A stretch of 64,000 nt of DNA from an uncultured Duncaniella sp. (lineage in GTDB: Bacteria; Bacteroidota; Bacteroidia; Bacteroidales; Muribaculaceae): contig NZ_CAJTMT010000012.1 in the NCBI RefSeq assembly GCF_910577345.1, positions 26,219 through 90,218 of the forward strand, written 5' to 3'. The translations under genes were made by a program, and so were the position numbers. The notes below the pieces were generated by a model that was given only the letters and a program-made list of their open reading frames with translations, did not search any database and was not told the origin of the DNA. This document shows, piece after piece, positions 1 to 7,494 of the stretch (positions are counted from its first letter, which is position 1; every line of letters starts with the position of its first letter).

Positions 1-288
1 ATCAAACTTATCTTCGAAGAGATGGAAAAGATGAAGGATCCGGCAAGCTACACGGAGGATGAAGTGAAGCGTCTGTCGAGATTTCTGCTGTCAAATCTCG
101 CGACAATCCTCGACACTCCGTTCAGCCGAATGGACTACACGCAGACCCACATTTTCGCCTATACTCCCGATGATTATTTCGAGCAGCAGGAACGATTTGC
201 ACGCAACCTCACTCCCGAAGTCCTCGCAGAGATGGCCCGGAAATATTTCGACACATCCGCTGCAATAATAGCCACTGCGGGAAACTGA
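1..288 (+). CDS. M16-family metallopeptidase, C-terminal fragment
   Basis: The reading frame is already open at base 1, so only the last 95 residues are visible. They resemble the end of a two-domain M16 (pitrilysin/insulinase-like) zinc peptidase: a helical stretch, the segment 'YTQTHIFAYTPDDYFEQ', then 'LTPEVLAEMARKYF', and a short closing strand ending 'IIATAGN'. In M16 proteins the HxxEH zinc site lies near the N-terminus, so catalytic residues cannot be checked here. Bacteroidales M16 proteins are usually periplasmic and about 940 residues long. The stop is clean and a convergent GNAT gene follows within 20 bases. The family call rests on the C-terminal pattern alone. Confidence 0.6.
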   Translation: MKLIFEEMEKMKDPASYTEDEVKRLSRFLLSNLATILDTPFSRMDYTQTHIFAYTPDDYFEQQERFARNLTPEVLAEMARKYFDTSAAIIATAGN

Positions 289-307
289 AGCATAAACTCC
301 GATTCAG

Positions 308-781
308 TCAAAGGTCGAGTTTGAACAATAAGGATTGCCGGTCGGGATAGTCATACCGCACCGGCAATTCCGTTTTTTCAATCCTGCGGAAACCGGCACG
401 TTCATAGAAGGAGTGGGCCTTCTTTGCAACTGACGGGGTATCGAGAATAATGTGGCGGTAGCCCATTGTCTTGGCAAAGTCAAGCAGACGCATGTAAAGA
501 GCCAGACCGACCTTGCACGAACGATAGTCGGAACGGACAAAAAACTTCTTCAACACGGCCCACTGATCGTCAATTCTCATCAAAGCGAGGGTCCCGACAA
601 CATGTCCATCGGCAATCGCCACCCAGAAATCTCCGCCACGGTTTATGTAGGCATCCGTGATGTCCAGCAGGTCGGGCTGACATTCGATTGGCATGTTGAC
701 CTTTGCCTCGTTGTTCTGGATGTCAAGTATGAGTTCAATGACCTCGGTCTTGAATTCGTCGCGATATTGTGTTATTTCCAT
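308..781 (-). CDS. GNAT-family N-acetyltransferase
   Basis: A 157-residue protein with a complete GNAT fold. Strands lead into 'FWVAIADGHVVGTLAL' (about 52-67), then the acetyl-CoA motif A region 'FFVRSDYRSCKVGLAL' (80-95), and 'HSFYERAGF' (123-131) close to the C-terminus. The pyrophosphate loop is slightly degenerate: the usual R-x-x-G-x-G/A reads R-S-C-K-V-G, so the first glycine is lysine. It starts at an ATG 27 bases downstream of the MarR gene on the same strand and is probably cotranscribed with it. MarR-GNAT proteins are often found fused, and here the two halves are separate genes. The substrate is unknown. Confidence 0.85.
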   Translation of the reverse strand: MEITQYRDEFKTEVIELILDIQNNEAKVNMPIECQPDLLDITDAYINRGGDFWVAIADGHVVGTLALMRIDDQWAVLKKFFVRSDYRSCKVGLALYMRLLDFAKTMGYRHIILDTPSVAKKAHSFYERAGFRRIEKTELPVRYDYPDRQSLLFKLDL

Positions 782-808
782 ATCCTTAGCTGATTTATCT
801 TCTGTCGG

Positions 809-1240
809 TTATTTGTCGTTAGCGAGGAGATTGCTGATTGCATCCATGTGGGCAATCATTTCCTCCATCTGTTCTTCAGTCAGGCCACCATATATATCTT
901 CCACCGAACGGTCGGCGGAAGCGTTCAGTTCGTGATAGATGACGATGCCTGAGTCTGTGAGTGAAATGATGTCCCTGCGTCCGTCCGTATCGGATGCTGA
1001 ACGGCAGACATAACCCTGCTCCTCCAATTTTTTTAGCAGACGCGAAAGATAGCCTTTGTCCATATTCAGTTCAAGTGCAATTTCCTTAGCGCCTCTCCCG
1101 GGATGAAGGTACATGTCCTGAATCACACGAATTTCCGGGAGGCCGAAAGGACTTCCCATGTAATGCCGGTTCAAAATACCGAGGATTTTGGTATAGAAGC
1201 GGTTGAACGCCCTTATCCGGTCAATCTGTTTCTGTTTCAT
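809..1240 (-). CDS. MarR-family transcriptional regulator
   Basis: A 143-residue winged-helix regulator. Counting from the chosen ATG, a dimerisation helix (about 5-28) is followed by 'GAKEIALELNMDKGYLSRLLKKLEEQG' spread over 50-76 (helix-turn-helix), and a wing with the MarR signature D-x-D-G-R-R at 84-89. An in-frame TTG lies two codons upstream, but ATG is the better start. MarR proteins bind palindromic DNA as dimers and usually repress their own operon. The promoter upstream carries exactly such a palindrome. It is probably cotranscribed with the GNAT gene downstream, so it likely controls that enzyme in response to an unidentified ligand. Confidence 0.9.
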   Translation of the reverse strand: MKQKQIDRIRAFNRFYTKILGILNRHYMGSPFGLPEIRVIQDMYLHPGRGAKEIALELNMDKGYLSRLLKKLEEQGYVCRSASDTDGRRDIISLTDSGIVIYHELNASADRSVEDIYGGLTEEQMEEMIAHMDAISNLLANDK

Positions 1241-1274
1241 GCTCAAATAATATCTGTATGATTAAAATCGGATG

Positions 1275-1305
1275 CAAAGCTACGAAATATAGTTGACAAA
1301 ATCAA
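1275..1305 (-). promoter_or_regulatory. Bacteroidota-type promoter of the MarR-GNAT operon
   Basis: On the minus strand, TTG is followed after 20 nt by TAGCTTTG, a match to the Bacteroidota -33/-7 consensus (TTG-N20-TAnnTTTG). Transcription would start roughly 7 nt downstream, giving a leader of about 25-30 nt before the MarR ATG. Confidence 0.7.
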
Positions 1306-1309
1306 CTAT
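1289..1309. promoter_or_regulatory. Palindromic operator, probably for the MarR regulator
   Basis: Perfect 8-bp inverted repeat ATAGTTGA-N5-TCAACTAT covering the -33 element and part of the spacer of the MarR promoter. The size and symmetry fit a MarR dimer site, and binding there would block the sigma factor. That MarR is the binding protein is inferred from position. Confidence 0.65.
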
Positions 1310-1469
1310 TTTATTTCTTTTATCTTTCAATCTGCCTCTACTGCCGAAACCACGTCATCATCTGGATGACAAAGATACCGGAGTGCGTTAAACTTTTACA
1401 GCGACGCCATGTCTATCATTATATACAGTTCCATAAACGTAATGAACACCCCCTAAAACATCATTGATT

Positions 1470-2120
1470 ATGCGAAAGTTATTTCTCCTGCTTGCTCTAA
1501 GCCTCACTCTCACCTCGGTCAGCGACATCAACGCACAGGGCAGACATGACCGCCGCCACCGGACGGAATCCTGCAAAGAAAACAGAGATGACGAACCATG
1601 CCACAGGCACGGGCGCAGAAAACATCGTCCGACGTATGTCGTCAACGGCGGCAATGTATATTTCGGCGGAAAAGTAGTCAAGGGTGCAACCTTAAACGGA
1701 TTTACCGTTCTTAAGGACGACTATGCCAAAGACTTCTGGAACGCATATTACAGAGGTGTGAAAATCAGCGGGGCAAGCTCCGGCTCTTTCACCTCGCTTG
1801 GCGACGGTTATGCCAAAGATACATGGGAGGTGTATTTCGATGGCAAGAAAATCGGCGGTGCAAGCTGTGATTCTTTCAGGGTACTCGGCGACGGCTATGC
1901 CAAGGATACATGGAATGCATATTTCGACGGAGCGAAGATAGGCGGAGCTTCCCCCGACAGCTTCAAGGTCCTCCACGACGGATATGCGAAAGACTTCTGG
2001 AATGTATATTTCGACGGAAAGAAAATCAGCGGAGCATCGCCTGACAGTTTCAGCGTGATGTCCGACGGATATGCGAAAGACTTCTGGAACACATATTATT
2101 ATGGGAAGAAAATCCGATAG
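1470..2120 (+). CDS. Secreted DKNYY-like repeat protein
   Basis: A 216-residue protein. ATG at 1470 gives a clean signal peptide (MRKLFLLLALSLTLTSV...), whereas the longer frame begins at TTG two codons earlier. A basic, His/Arg-rich linker (about residues 24-55) leads into roughly five tandem repeats of about 28 residues built on K-D-x-W-N-x-Y-F-D-G-x-K-I-x-G-A-S-x-D-S-F-x-V-L-x-D-G-Y-A. The pattern resembles the DKNYY family, where each unit reads 'DKNYVYY.GKKI.GAD..TF', but tryptophan replaces the first tyrosine position. Function is unknown in this family. Export to periplasm or surface is likely. The gene stands alone between divergent MarR and the glycosyltransferase. Confidence 0.6.
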   Translation: MRKLFLLLALSLTLTSVSDINAQGRHDRRHRTESCKENRDDEPCHRHGRRKHRPTYVVNGGNVYFGGKVVKGATLNGFTVLKDDYAKDFWNAYYRGVKISGASSGSFTSLGDGYAKDTWEVYFDGKKIGGASCDSFRVLGDGYAKDTWNAYFDGAKIGGASPDSFKVLHDGYAKDFWNVYFDGKKISGASPDSFSVMSDGYAKDFWNTYYYGKKIR

Positions 2121-2238
2121 TACGGAAGTACGGGATACCCGTCGGCAGAATCAGCGGAAAATCACCACTCTATATCAAACGCCGAATAATAGTCGAATTT
2201 TATCGGCATGAGTGGATAGATTTTTGGCGGGGATTTCG

Positions 2239-2246
2239 TAAATTTG
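2239..2246 (+). promoter_or_regulatory. -7 box upstream of the glycosyltransferase/folB genes
   Basis: TAAATTTG matches TAnnTTTG exactly, about 50 bases upstream of the glycosyltransferase ATG. No TTG sits at the usual 19-21 nt upstream spacing, so only the -7 half is convincing. Confidence 0.45.
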
Positions 2247-2297
2247 CATCTTGATTTGCAATCGAAATCTCACGATTTTATACTACAATTTAGCAAG

Positions 2298-3476
2298 ATG
2301 TTTGAAATAGAGTTTACGCCGGTCATCCTAATCCTGCTCTCCGCCATCATAGTCGCGTCGCTTTACCTGATATTCGGCTTCAGGCATTATGTCGCGTCGG
2401 TCGGAAAAAGGATTGTCAAGGATGATGCCGCCCCTTTCCCGACCGATCCGTCGGCCTATCCTTCCGTATCTGTGATAGTTTATTCCGAAGATGATGCGGA
2501 AAATCTTGAAATACTTCTCCCCCAGATTCTCGAACAGGACTACGAGGGCCAGTTTGAGGTGATTGTCGTCAACGACGGAGCCATATCATCGACAAAAGAT
2601 GTGATTGCGCGTCTCGAACGCCGCTATCCCAATCTCTACATGACCTTCACTCCGCTCGAATCGCGCTCACTCTCGCGCAAGAAACTTGCCATCACCCTTG
2701 GCATTAAAGCCGCGCGCTACGAGGTGGTATTGCTCACACTCGGAACATCCCGCATCGAGTCGAAGACATGGCTGAAAAGTATGGCGCGCCACTTCATTTC
2801 CGGAAAGGAAATCGTGATTGGCTATGCGACCCCGCTCATACCTGAAGATGCGCCCAATCCCTGGAAACGTCTTCACTCTTTTGACGAAGTGCGCACGGCA
2901 ATCGAGTATCTTTCATGGGCTATCGCCGACCGTCCCTACAGAGGAAATTGCTACAACCTCGCCTACCGCCGTTCAATCTTCTTCAAGAACAAGGGTTTCT
3001 CACGCACACTCCACCTTAAGTTCGGCGACGACGACCTCTTCATCAACGAAGTAGCCAATGCCGACAATACAGCGGTGGAATTGTCGACAGCCTCCATCGT
3101 CGAAGTGCTTGACCAACGTCCGCAACTCGCCCATAAGAATGCGAAAATGCGATATGACTACACGGCCAAGTCCCTGCGCACATGGGCGCGCGTATTCTTC
3201 GCGTCATGCTCGTGGGCATGGTGGATACTGCTCGGTTCCACTGTGGCGCTATCCATCGTAGGTCTTCCGTCACTGATTCCGCTCATTGCAGCCTGTGTCA
3301 TCTGGCTTGCAACCGCAATCATCCTCATGCTTGCATGGCGCAAGACTTCGCGCGCATTGGGGTCGCGGTCACTTCTCCTCACAGTTCCCTGGTTCATGAC
3401 CTTTGAGCCTGTCTACAATTTCTATTATAGAATCAAAGGGTTCATCCGCCGCGGACGTAACCTCACCTGGAATTAA
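2298..3476 (+). CDS. Membrane-bound family 2 glycosyltransferase with degenerate DxD site
   Basis: A 392-residue protein from ATG 2298; the frame extends to a TTG at 2244, but that overlaps the -7 box. A membrane anchor (about 9-28) precedes a GT-A fold domain: 'SVSVIVYSEDDAENLEILL', 'FEVIVVNDGA', 'RKKLAITLGIKAARYEVVLL'. Two C-terminal membrane segments follow. GT2 enzymes transfer sugars from nucleotide donors using a DxD metal site after the 'VVLLT' strand. Here that site reads Leu148-Gly-Thr instead of Asp-x-Asp. A later acidic 'FGDDDLFINE' resembles the acceptor-side ED motif. It may be inactive, or use a variant metal site. folB follows 15 bases downstream. Confidence 0.75.
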   Translation: MFEIEFTPVILILLSAIIVASLYLIFGFRHYVASVGKRIVKDDAAPFPTDPSAYPSVSVIVYSEDDAENLEILLPQILEQDYEGQFEVIVVNDGAISSTKDVIARLERRYPNLYMTFTPLESRSLSRKKLAITLGIKAARYEVVLLTLGTSRIESKTWLKSMARHFISGKEIVIGYATPLIPEDAPNPWKRLHSFDEVRTAIEYLSWAIADRPYRGNCYNLAYRRSIFFKNKGFSRTLHLKFGDDDLFINEVANADNTAVELSTASIVEVLDQRPQLAHKNAKMRYDYTAKSLRTWARVFFASCSWAWWILLGSTVALSIVGLPSLIPLIAACVIWLATAIILMLAWRKTSRALGSRSLLLTVPWFMTFEPVYNFYYRIKGFIRRGRNLTWN

Positions 3477-3491
3477 AGAAGTTTTTTAGGC

Positions 3492-3845
3492 ATGAAAAGT
3501 ACCATTGAAATCAAGGGTCTGCGGCTATTCGCCCGTCACGGTGTGTTTGAAGAGGAACGCATCAACGGCAACACTTTTGAACTGGATGTCCGTCTGGACT
3601 ACCCTATCGGAAAAGCGATGGAGAGCGACGATGTCGCCGACACGCTCAACTATGCGGAAGCCGTTGAGATAATCCGACAGGAAATGGACATTCCGTCACG
3701 ATTGCTCGAACATGTCGTCGGCCGTATCCACAAAGCTCTCACCGAAAAGTGGCCCGACATAAGCGGAGGCTCCATAACGCTCATCAAGCACAATCCGCCC
3801 ATACCGGCCGACATCGACGGCACGGCTGTGAAAATCGAATGGTAA
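3492..3845 (+). CDS. folB: Dihydroneopterin aldolase
   Basis: 117 residues, the usual FolB length. The enzyme converts 7,8-dihydroneopterin to 6-hydroxymethyl-7,8-dihydropterin plus glycolaldehyde in cytoplasmic folate synthesis. Family landmarks are visible: 'IEIKGLRLFARHGVFEEER' (about 5-23, containing the active-site Glu region), 'VADTLNYAEAVEII' (48-61) and the C-terminal 'LIKHNPPIPADI' with the conserved catalytic lysine. It lies 15 bases after the glycosyltransferase and shares its transcript in all likelihood. A strong hairpin follows the stop. Confidence 0.93.
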   Translation: MKSTIEIKGLRLFARHGVFEEERINGNTFELDVRLDYPIGKAMESDDVADTLNYAEAVEIIRQEMDIPSRLLEHVVGRIHKALTEKWPDISGGSITLIKHNPPIPADIDGTAVKIEW

Positions 3846-3858
3846 TGCACAATATCTA

Positions 3859-3893
3859 AAGTGATGCTTAAACCACAGGTTAAAGCATCACTT
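3859..3893 (+). terminator. Strong stem-loop between folB and the COG0523 GTPase
   Basis: Inverted repeat with 16-nt arms (AAGTGATGCTTAAACC / GGTTAAAGCATCACTT), 15 of 16 positions paired, and a 3-nt loop. No T-run follows on the plus strand, so it is not a canonical intrinsic terminator. It could attenuate read-through from folB or act as an mRNA element in the leader of the GTPase gene. Confidence 0.5.
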
Positions 3894-3923
3894 CAACTTA
3901 AACAATATAAAAAAATCAACAAT

Positions 3924-5273
3924 ATGTCAACTCCCGTCCTTCTTCTCACCGGTTATCTCGGCAGTGGCAAGACCACACTTGTGAACCACATACTCACCAA
4001 TGAAAGAGGCATACGTTTCGCCGTCATCGTCAACGATATAGGCGAAGTCAACATTGATGCCGACCTCATCCAGCGCGGAGGCATAGTGGATTCAAAAGAT
4101 GATTCGCTCGTAGCGCTCCAGAACGGATGTATCTGCTGCACTCTTAAAATGGACCTCGTCAAGCAGCTCGACGACATCATGGCGATGGGAAAATTCGACT
4201 ATATAGTGATTGAGGCAAGCGGCATCTGCGAACCGGCCCCCATCGCACAGACAATCTGCTCCATCCCTCAGATGGGTGCGGAGTTCAGCAAGCATGGTCT
4301 TCCGAAACTCGACTGCATCGCGACAGTCGTCGATGCCCTCCGTATGCAGGACGAATTCAGTTGCGGTGAAGACCTCACTGCCAAAAAACACGACGAGGAG
4401 GATATTGCCAACCTCGTCATCCAGCAGATTGAATTCTGCAACATCATTGTCCTCAACAAGATTTCAGAAGTCACAGAGACTGAAAAAGGCCGCATCCGCA
4501 CCATCATCAAGGCTCTCAATCCGGGAGCGCGCATCATCGAATGTGATTATGCCGATGTGAACATCGAAGATCTCATCAACACACATCTCTTCAACTTCAA
4601 CAAGGTTGCTACCTCTGCCGCATGGGTCCAGGAAATCGAGAAGCCCATCGAACAGATTGAGGAAGAGGAGCGCGCACACCATCATCACCACCATCATGAC
4701 GAAGAAGAGCATGAACACCATCACCATGAGCATGATGATGACGATGATGATGACCATGATGAATGTGAATGTCACCACCATCACCATGATGACGACGAAC
4801 ATGAGCACGATGGCCACGAGCACCATCACCACGAACATGGCGAGGGTTGCACCTGCGGCTGCCACCACCACCATCATCACCACCACGGCGAAGGCGAAGC
4901 GGAGGAATATGGCATCGGCTCGTTCGTCTATTTCCGTCGCCACGGTTTTGACCTGAATAAATTCGACTATTTCGCAGCCAACAAATGGCCCAAGAGCATC
5001 ATCCGCTCGAAGGGTATCTGCTATTTCGGCAATAACCCCGACATGTCGTATCTCTTTGAAAGTGCAGGCAGACAGAAACAGCTCCGTGAAGCCGGAATGT
5101 GGTTTGCGACAGCACCTGAGGATGAACTCAAGGAACTCGTCGAACAGGATCCCGGCATCATGCGTGATTGGGATGACGACTACGGCGACCGCATGATCAA
5201 GATTGTGTTCATCGGCCAGAACCTCGACCGCAAAGCCATCACTGAAGCACTCGACGCCTGCCTTGACCTATGA
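3924..5273 (+). CDS. COG0523-family GTPase (CobW/YjiA-like metallochaperone) with large His-rich region
   Basis: 449 residues from ATG 3924. An upstream in-frame GTG/ATG exists, but it would translate through the 3859-3893 hairpin. G3E-family landmarks are Walker A 'GYLGSGKTT' (10-18), the family hallmark metal site G-C-I-C-C (68-72), 'NDIGEVNIDADLI' (switch I region) and N-K-I-S (178-181, NKxD-like). Residues 252-321 contain 35 histidines plus Asp/Glu runs and two C-x-C motifs, followed by the CobW C-terminal domain. COG0523 proteins move zinc, cobalt or nickel to client proteins, and His-rich insertions bind zinc in vitro in relatives. The metal here is not known; zinc is the best guess. 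Its stop overlaps the Uup start (ATGA). Confidence 0.9.
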   Translation: MSTPVLLLTGYLGSGKTTLVNHILTNERGIRFAVIVNDIGEVNIDADLIQRGGIVDSKDDSLVALQNGCICCTLKMDLVKQLDDIMAMGKFDYIVIEASGICEPAPIAQTICSIPQMGAEFSKHGLPKLDCIATVVDALRMQDEFSCGEDLTAKKHDEEDIANLVIQQIEFCNIIVLNKISEVTETEKGRIRTIIKALNPGARIIECDYADVNIEDLINTHLFNFNKVATSAAWVQEIEKPIEQIEEEERAHHHHHHHDEEEHEHHHHEHDDDDDDDHDECECHHHHHDDDEHEHDGHEHHHHEHGEGCTCGCHHHHHHHHGEGEAEEYGIGSFVYFRRHGFDLNKFDYFAANKWPKSIIRSKGICYFGNNPDMSYLFESAGRQKQLREAGMWFATAPEDELKELVEQDPGIMRDWDDDYGDRMIKIVFIGQNLDRKAITEALDACLDL

Positions 5274-7063
5274 AACCATATCTTCAAGTCGAAAATCTGA
5301 CCAAAAGCTACGGCGACCGCCTGCTGTTTGATTCTGTCACCTTCGGAGTTAACGAAGGTGACAAGATCGGTCTCATCGCCAAAAATGGCACCGGAAAGTC
5401 AACCCTCCTGCGCATCCTCTCGGGAAGCGAGGCTCCTGACAGCGGCAGTGTCACATTCCGCAACGACCTCCGCGTCGGGTTTCTCGCACAGATGCCCGAA
5501 TTCGAGCAGGGAAAATCAATAATGGACAATCTTCTGGCGACTGTCAAGCCGGAAGAGCATGAGGAATGGGGCCATGAGGACCGAATCAGACAGATGCTGT
5601 CGCAACTCGGGATTGATGACCCGGACAGGGAGGTGGACCACCTGTCGGGAGGACAGCTAAAACGCGTGGCACTTGCCCAGGTGCTTCTCGGCAATCCCGA
5701 CTTGCTGATTCTTGACGAGCCTACCAACCACCTTGACCTCGCGTCTGTGGAATGGCTCGAAAACTATCTCACCCGAATGCGTGTGACACTGCTCATGGTG
5801 ACACACGACCGATATTTCCTCGACCGTGTCTGCAACAAGATTATTGAAATCGACATGCAGCAGATTTTCACTTACGAAGGGAATTTCGATCTCTACCTGC
5901 GCCGCCGTGCCGAAAGAATCGAAGCATTGACCGGTGAGCTCGCAAAAGTGAAGAATCTTCTGCGCAAGGAGCAGGAATGGATGCGCCGTCAGCCACAGGC
6001 GCGAGCCGGAAAGGCACGTTACCGCATCAATGCTTTCTACGACCTGAAGGAACGCTCCCGGGCAAACTATGACGAAAAGCAGATTGACCCGACGGAAATC
6101 AAATCGTCATACATAGGGTCAAAGATTTTCGAGGCAGAGGGTATCTCAAAACGTTTCGGCGAAAAGGTGATACTCGATGATTTCACATATACGTTCGCAC
6201 GATATGAGAAACTCGGCATCATCGGAGGTAATGGCGTGGGAAAATCCACATTCGTCAAAATGCTGCAAGGGCTGGTTGCACCTGACAGCGGAGAGTGGAA
6301 TGTCGGCGAGACCGTCCGTTTCGGCTACTATTCACAGGAAGGACTGCAACTTCCTCCCGGCAAAAAGGTGATTGACGCGATTACGGACATCACAGAGGAT
6401 GTGGTGGTCAACGGAACGACACACTACTCCCCCATGCAATTCCTCAACCGCTTCCTCTTCTCACCCGCCGACCAGCAGAAATATATCTCGACACTTAGCG
6501 GTGGAGAAATGCGCAGATTGAACCTCGCAGCCGTACTCATCACTCAACCGAACTTCCTGATACTCGACGAGCCAACGAATGACCTTGACATCATGACGCT
6601 TGGTATCCTCGAAGACTATCTCAGGGACTTCAAGGGTTGCGTCATCGTGATTTCGCATGACCGCTTCTTCCTCGACTCGATTGTCGACCATCTATTCGTC
6701 ATGGAAGGCAACGGCGTCATCAAGGACTTTCCCGGCAACTACAGCGATTACCGCGCCTATCTCAAGGAGCAGGCCAAAGCCGCACAGGCAACGGCAAAAC
6801 CCGCTGCAGCAACCGCTCCCGCGCAGGCGCAACGGCGCGAGAATACCCGTCCGCAGAAACTGTCGTTCAAGGAACGCAAGGAGCTTGAAGCTCTGACGAA
6901 AGAAATTGATGAGCTGACAGAGGAAAAGTCGGCTCTCGAAGCCCTCTTCAACTCAGGAGCTGAAATCGCTGACATCGCAGACAAAGCCAAACGTTACAGC
7001 GACCTTAAGGAAATCCTTGACGAAAAAGAGCTCCGCTGGCTTGAACTTTCGGAAAAAGAATAA
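5270..7063 (+). CDS. uup: ABC-F ATPase, Uup type
   Basis: 597 residues with two ABC cassettes and no membrane segments. Cassette 1 has Walker A 'GKNGTGKST'-like 'AKNGTGKST' (about 38-46), signature 'LSGGQLKR' and Walker B 'LLILDEPTNHLD'. Cassette 2 has 'GGNGVGKST', 'LSGGEMRR' and 'FLILDEPTNDLD'. The inter-domain linker carries 'RRQPQARAGKARYR', as in Uup. An Ala-rich spacer leads to a C-terminal coiled coil (about 530-597) typical of Uup, which binds branched DNA or ribosomes in relatives. ABC-F proteins act on the ribosome; Uup also limits precise transposon excision in E. coli. Translationally coupled to the GTPase upstream through ATGA. Confidence 0.93.
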   Translation: MKPYLQVENLTKSYGDRLLFDSVTFGVNEGDKIGLIAKNGTGKSTLLRILSGSEAPDSGSVTFRNDLRVGFLAQMPEFEQGKSIMDNLLATVKPEEHEEWGHEDRIRQMLSQLGIDDPDREVDHLSGGQLKRVALAQVLLGNPDLLILDEPTNHLDLASVEWLENYLTRMRVTLLMVTHDRYFLDRVCNKIIEIDMQQIFTYEGNFDLYLRRRAERIEALTGELAKVKNLLRKEQEWMRRQPQARAGKARYRINAFYDLKERSRANYDEKQIDPTEIKSSYIGSKIFEAEGISKRFGEKVILDDFTYTFARYEKLGIIGGNGVGKSTFVKMLQGLVAPDSGEWNVGETVRFGYYSQEGLQLPPGKKVIDAITDITEDVVVNGTTHYSPMQFLNRFLFSPADQQKYISTLSGGEMRRLNLAAVLITQPNFLILDEPTNDLDIMTLGILEDYLRDFKGCVIVISHDRFFLDSIVDHLFVMEGNGVIKDFPGNYSDYRAYLKEQAKAAQATAKPAAATAPAQAQRRENTRPQKLSFKERKELEALTKEIDELTEEKSALEALFNSGAEIADIADKAKRYSDLKEILDEKELRWLELSEKE

Positions 7064-7076
7064 AAGGAGCCTCGAA

Positions 7077-7349
7077 TCACGGATTATAGAGGTCCGGATT
7101 GAAGAAATCGGCAATGTCACGGGCATTTTCAAGAGCTTTCACCGCAGGGCTATCGGGATTGAGAAGTGCAGCTTTCGCATAATCACCGGTAGCTCCTGCC
7201 CTATCTCCAAGACGCCACCGGAGTTTCCCACGATTGAAAATCAGAGTGTCATCTTCGGGTGAGGATTCGACAAGGCGGTCGAGCTCCAGAAGAGCCTCCT
7301 GCAGACATCCACGGGCTATCAGACTTTTATAATAAGGTGTGGTATCCAT
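7077..7349 (-). CDS. Small TPR-like protein
   Basis: 90 residues from ATG 7349; a TTG codon lies just upstream. The sequence holds two to three TPR-like helical hairpins: 'YYKSLIARGCLQEALLELDRLVE', split over two helices, then 'DDTLIFNRGKLRWRLGDRAGATGDYAKAALLNPDSP', with the TPR pattern of small residues and a terminal proline. No signal peptide, so probably a cytoplasmic scaffold. It is convergent with uup, with only 13 bases between the stops. Partners unknown. Confidence 0.7.
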   Translation of the reverse strand: MDTTPYYKSLIARGCLQEALLELDRLVESSPEDDTLIFNRGKLRWRLGDRAGATGDYAKAALLNPDSPAVKALENARDIADFFNPDLYNP

Positions 7350-7360
7350 CAAATTTTGAA

Positions 7361-7368
7361 CAAAAGTA
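7361..7368 (-). promoter_or_regulatory. -7 box for the small TPR gene
   Basis: On the minus strand TACTTTTG matches TAnnTTTG 11 bases upstream of the TPR ATG. The predicted start of transcription would fall only a few bases before the ATG, so this mRNA may be nearly leaderless. No clear -33 TTG was found. Confidence 0.45.
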
Positions 7369-7494
7369 GCGTTAACCGAGTTTAACTTTTAGAGACAGAC
7401 TGAATTGACTGAGGATTTTATGCCCGTCAACACGAGGGATTCGCAGTCCGGCTCATTCGACACGCAAAGCTAATAAAAAGAATTGTCATCCACA

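Noticed and set aside
3861..3923. Upstream GTG/ATG start for the COG0523 GTPase
   Set aside because: Translation would run through the strong 3859-3893 hairpin, and the family starts directly before 'PVLLLTGYLGSGKTT'.
4464..4943. A 159-codon frame rich in Val and Met on the minus strand
   Set aside because: It is the reverse reading of the CAT/CAC and GAT/GAC codons of the His-rich tract in the COG0523 GTPase.
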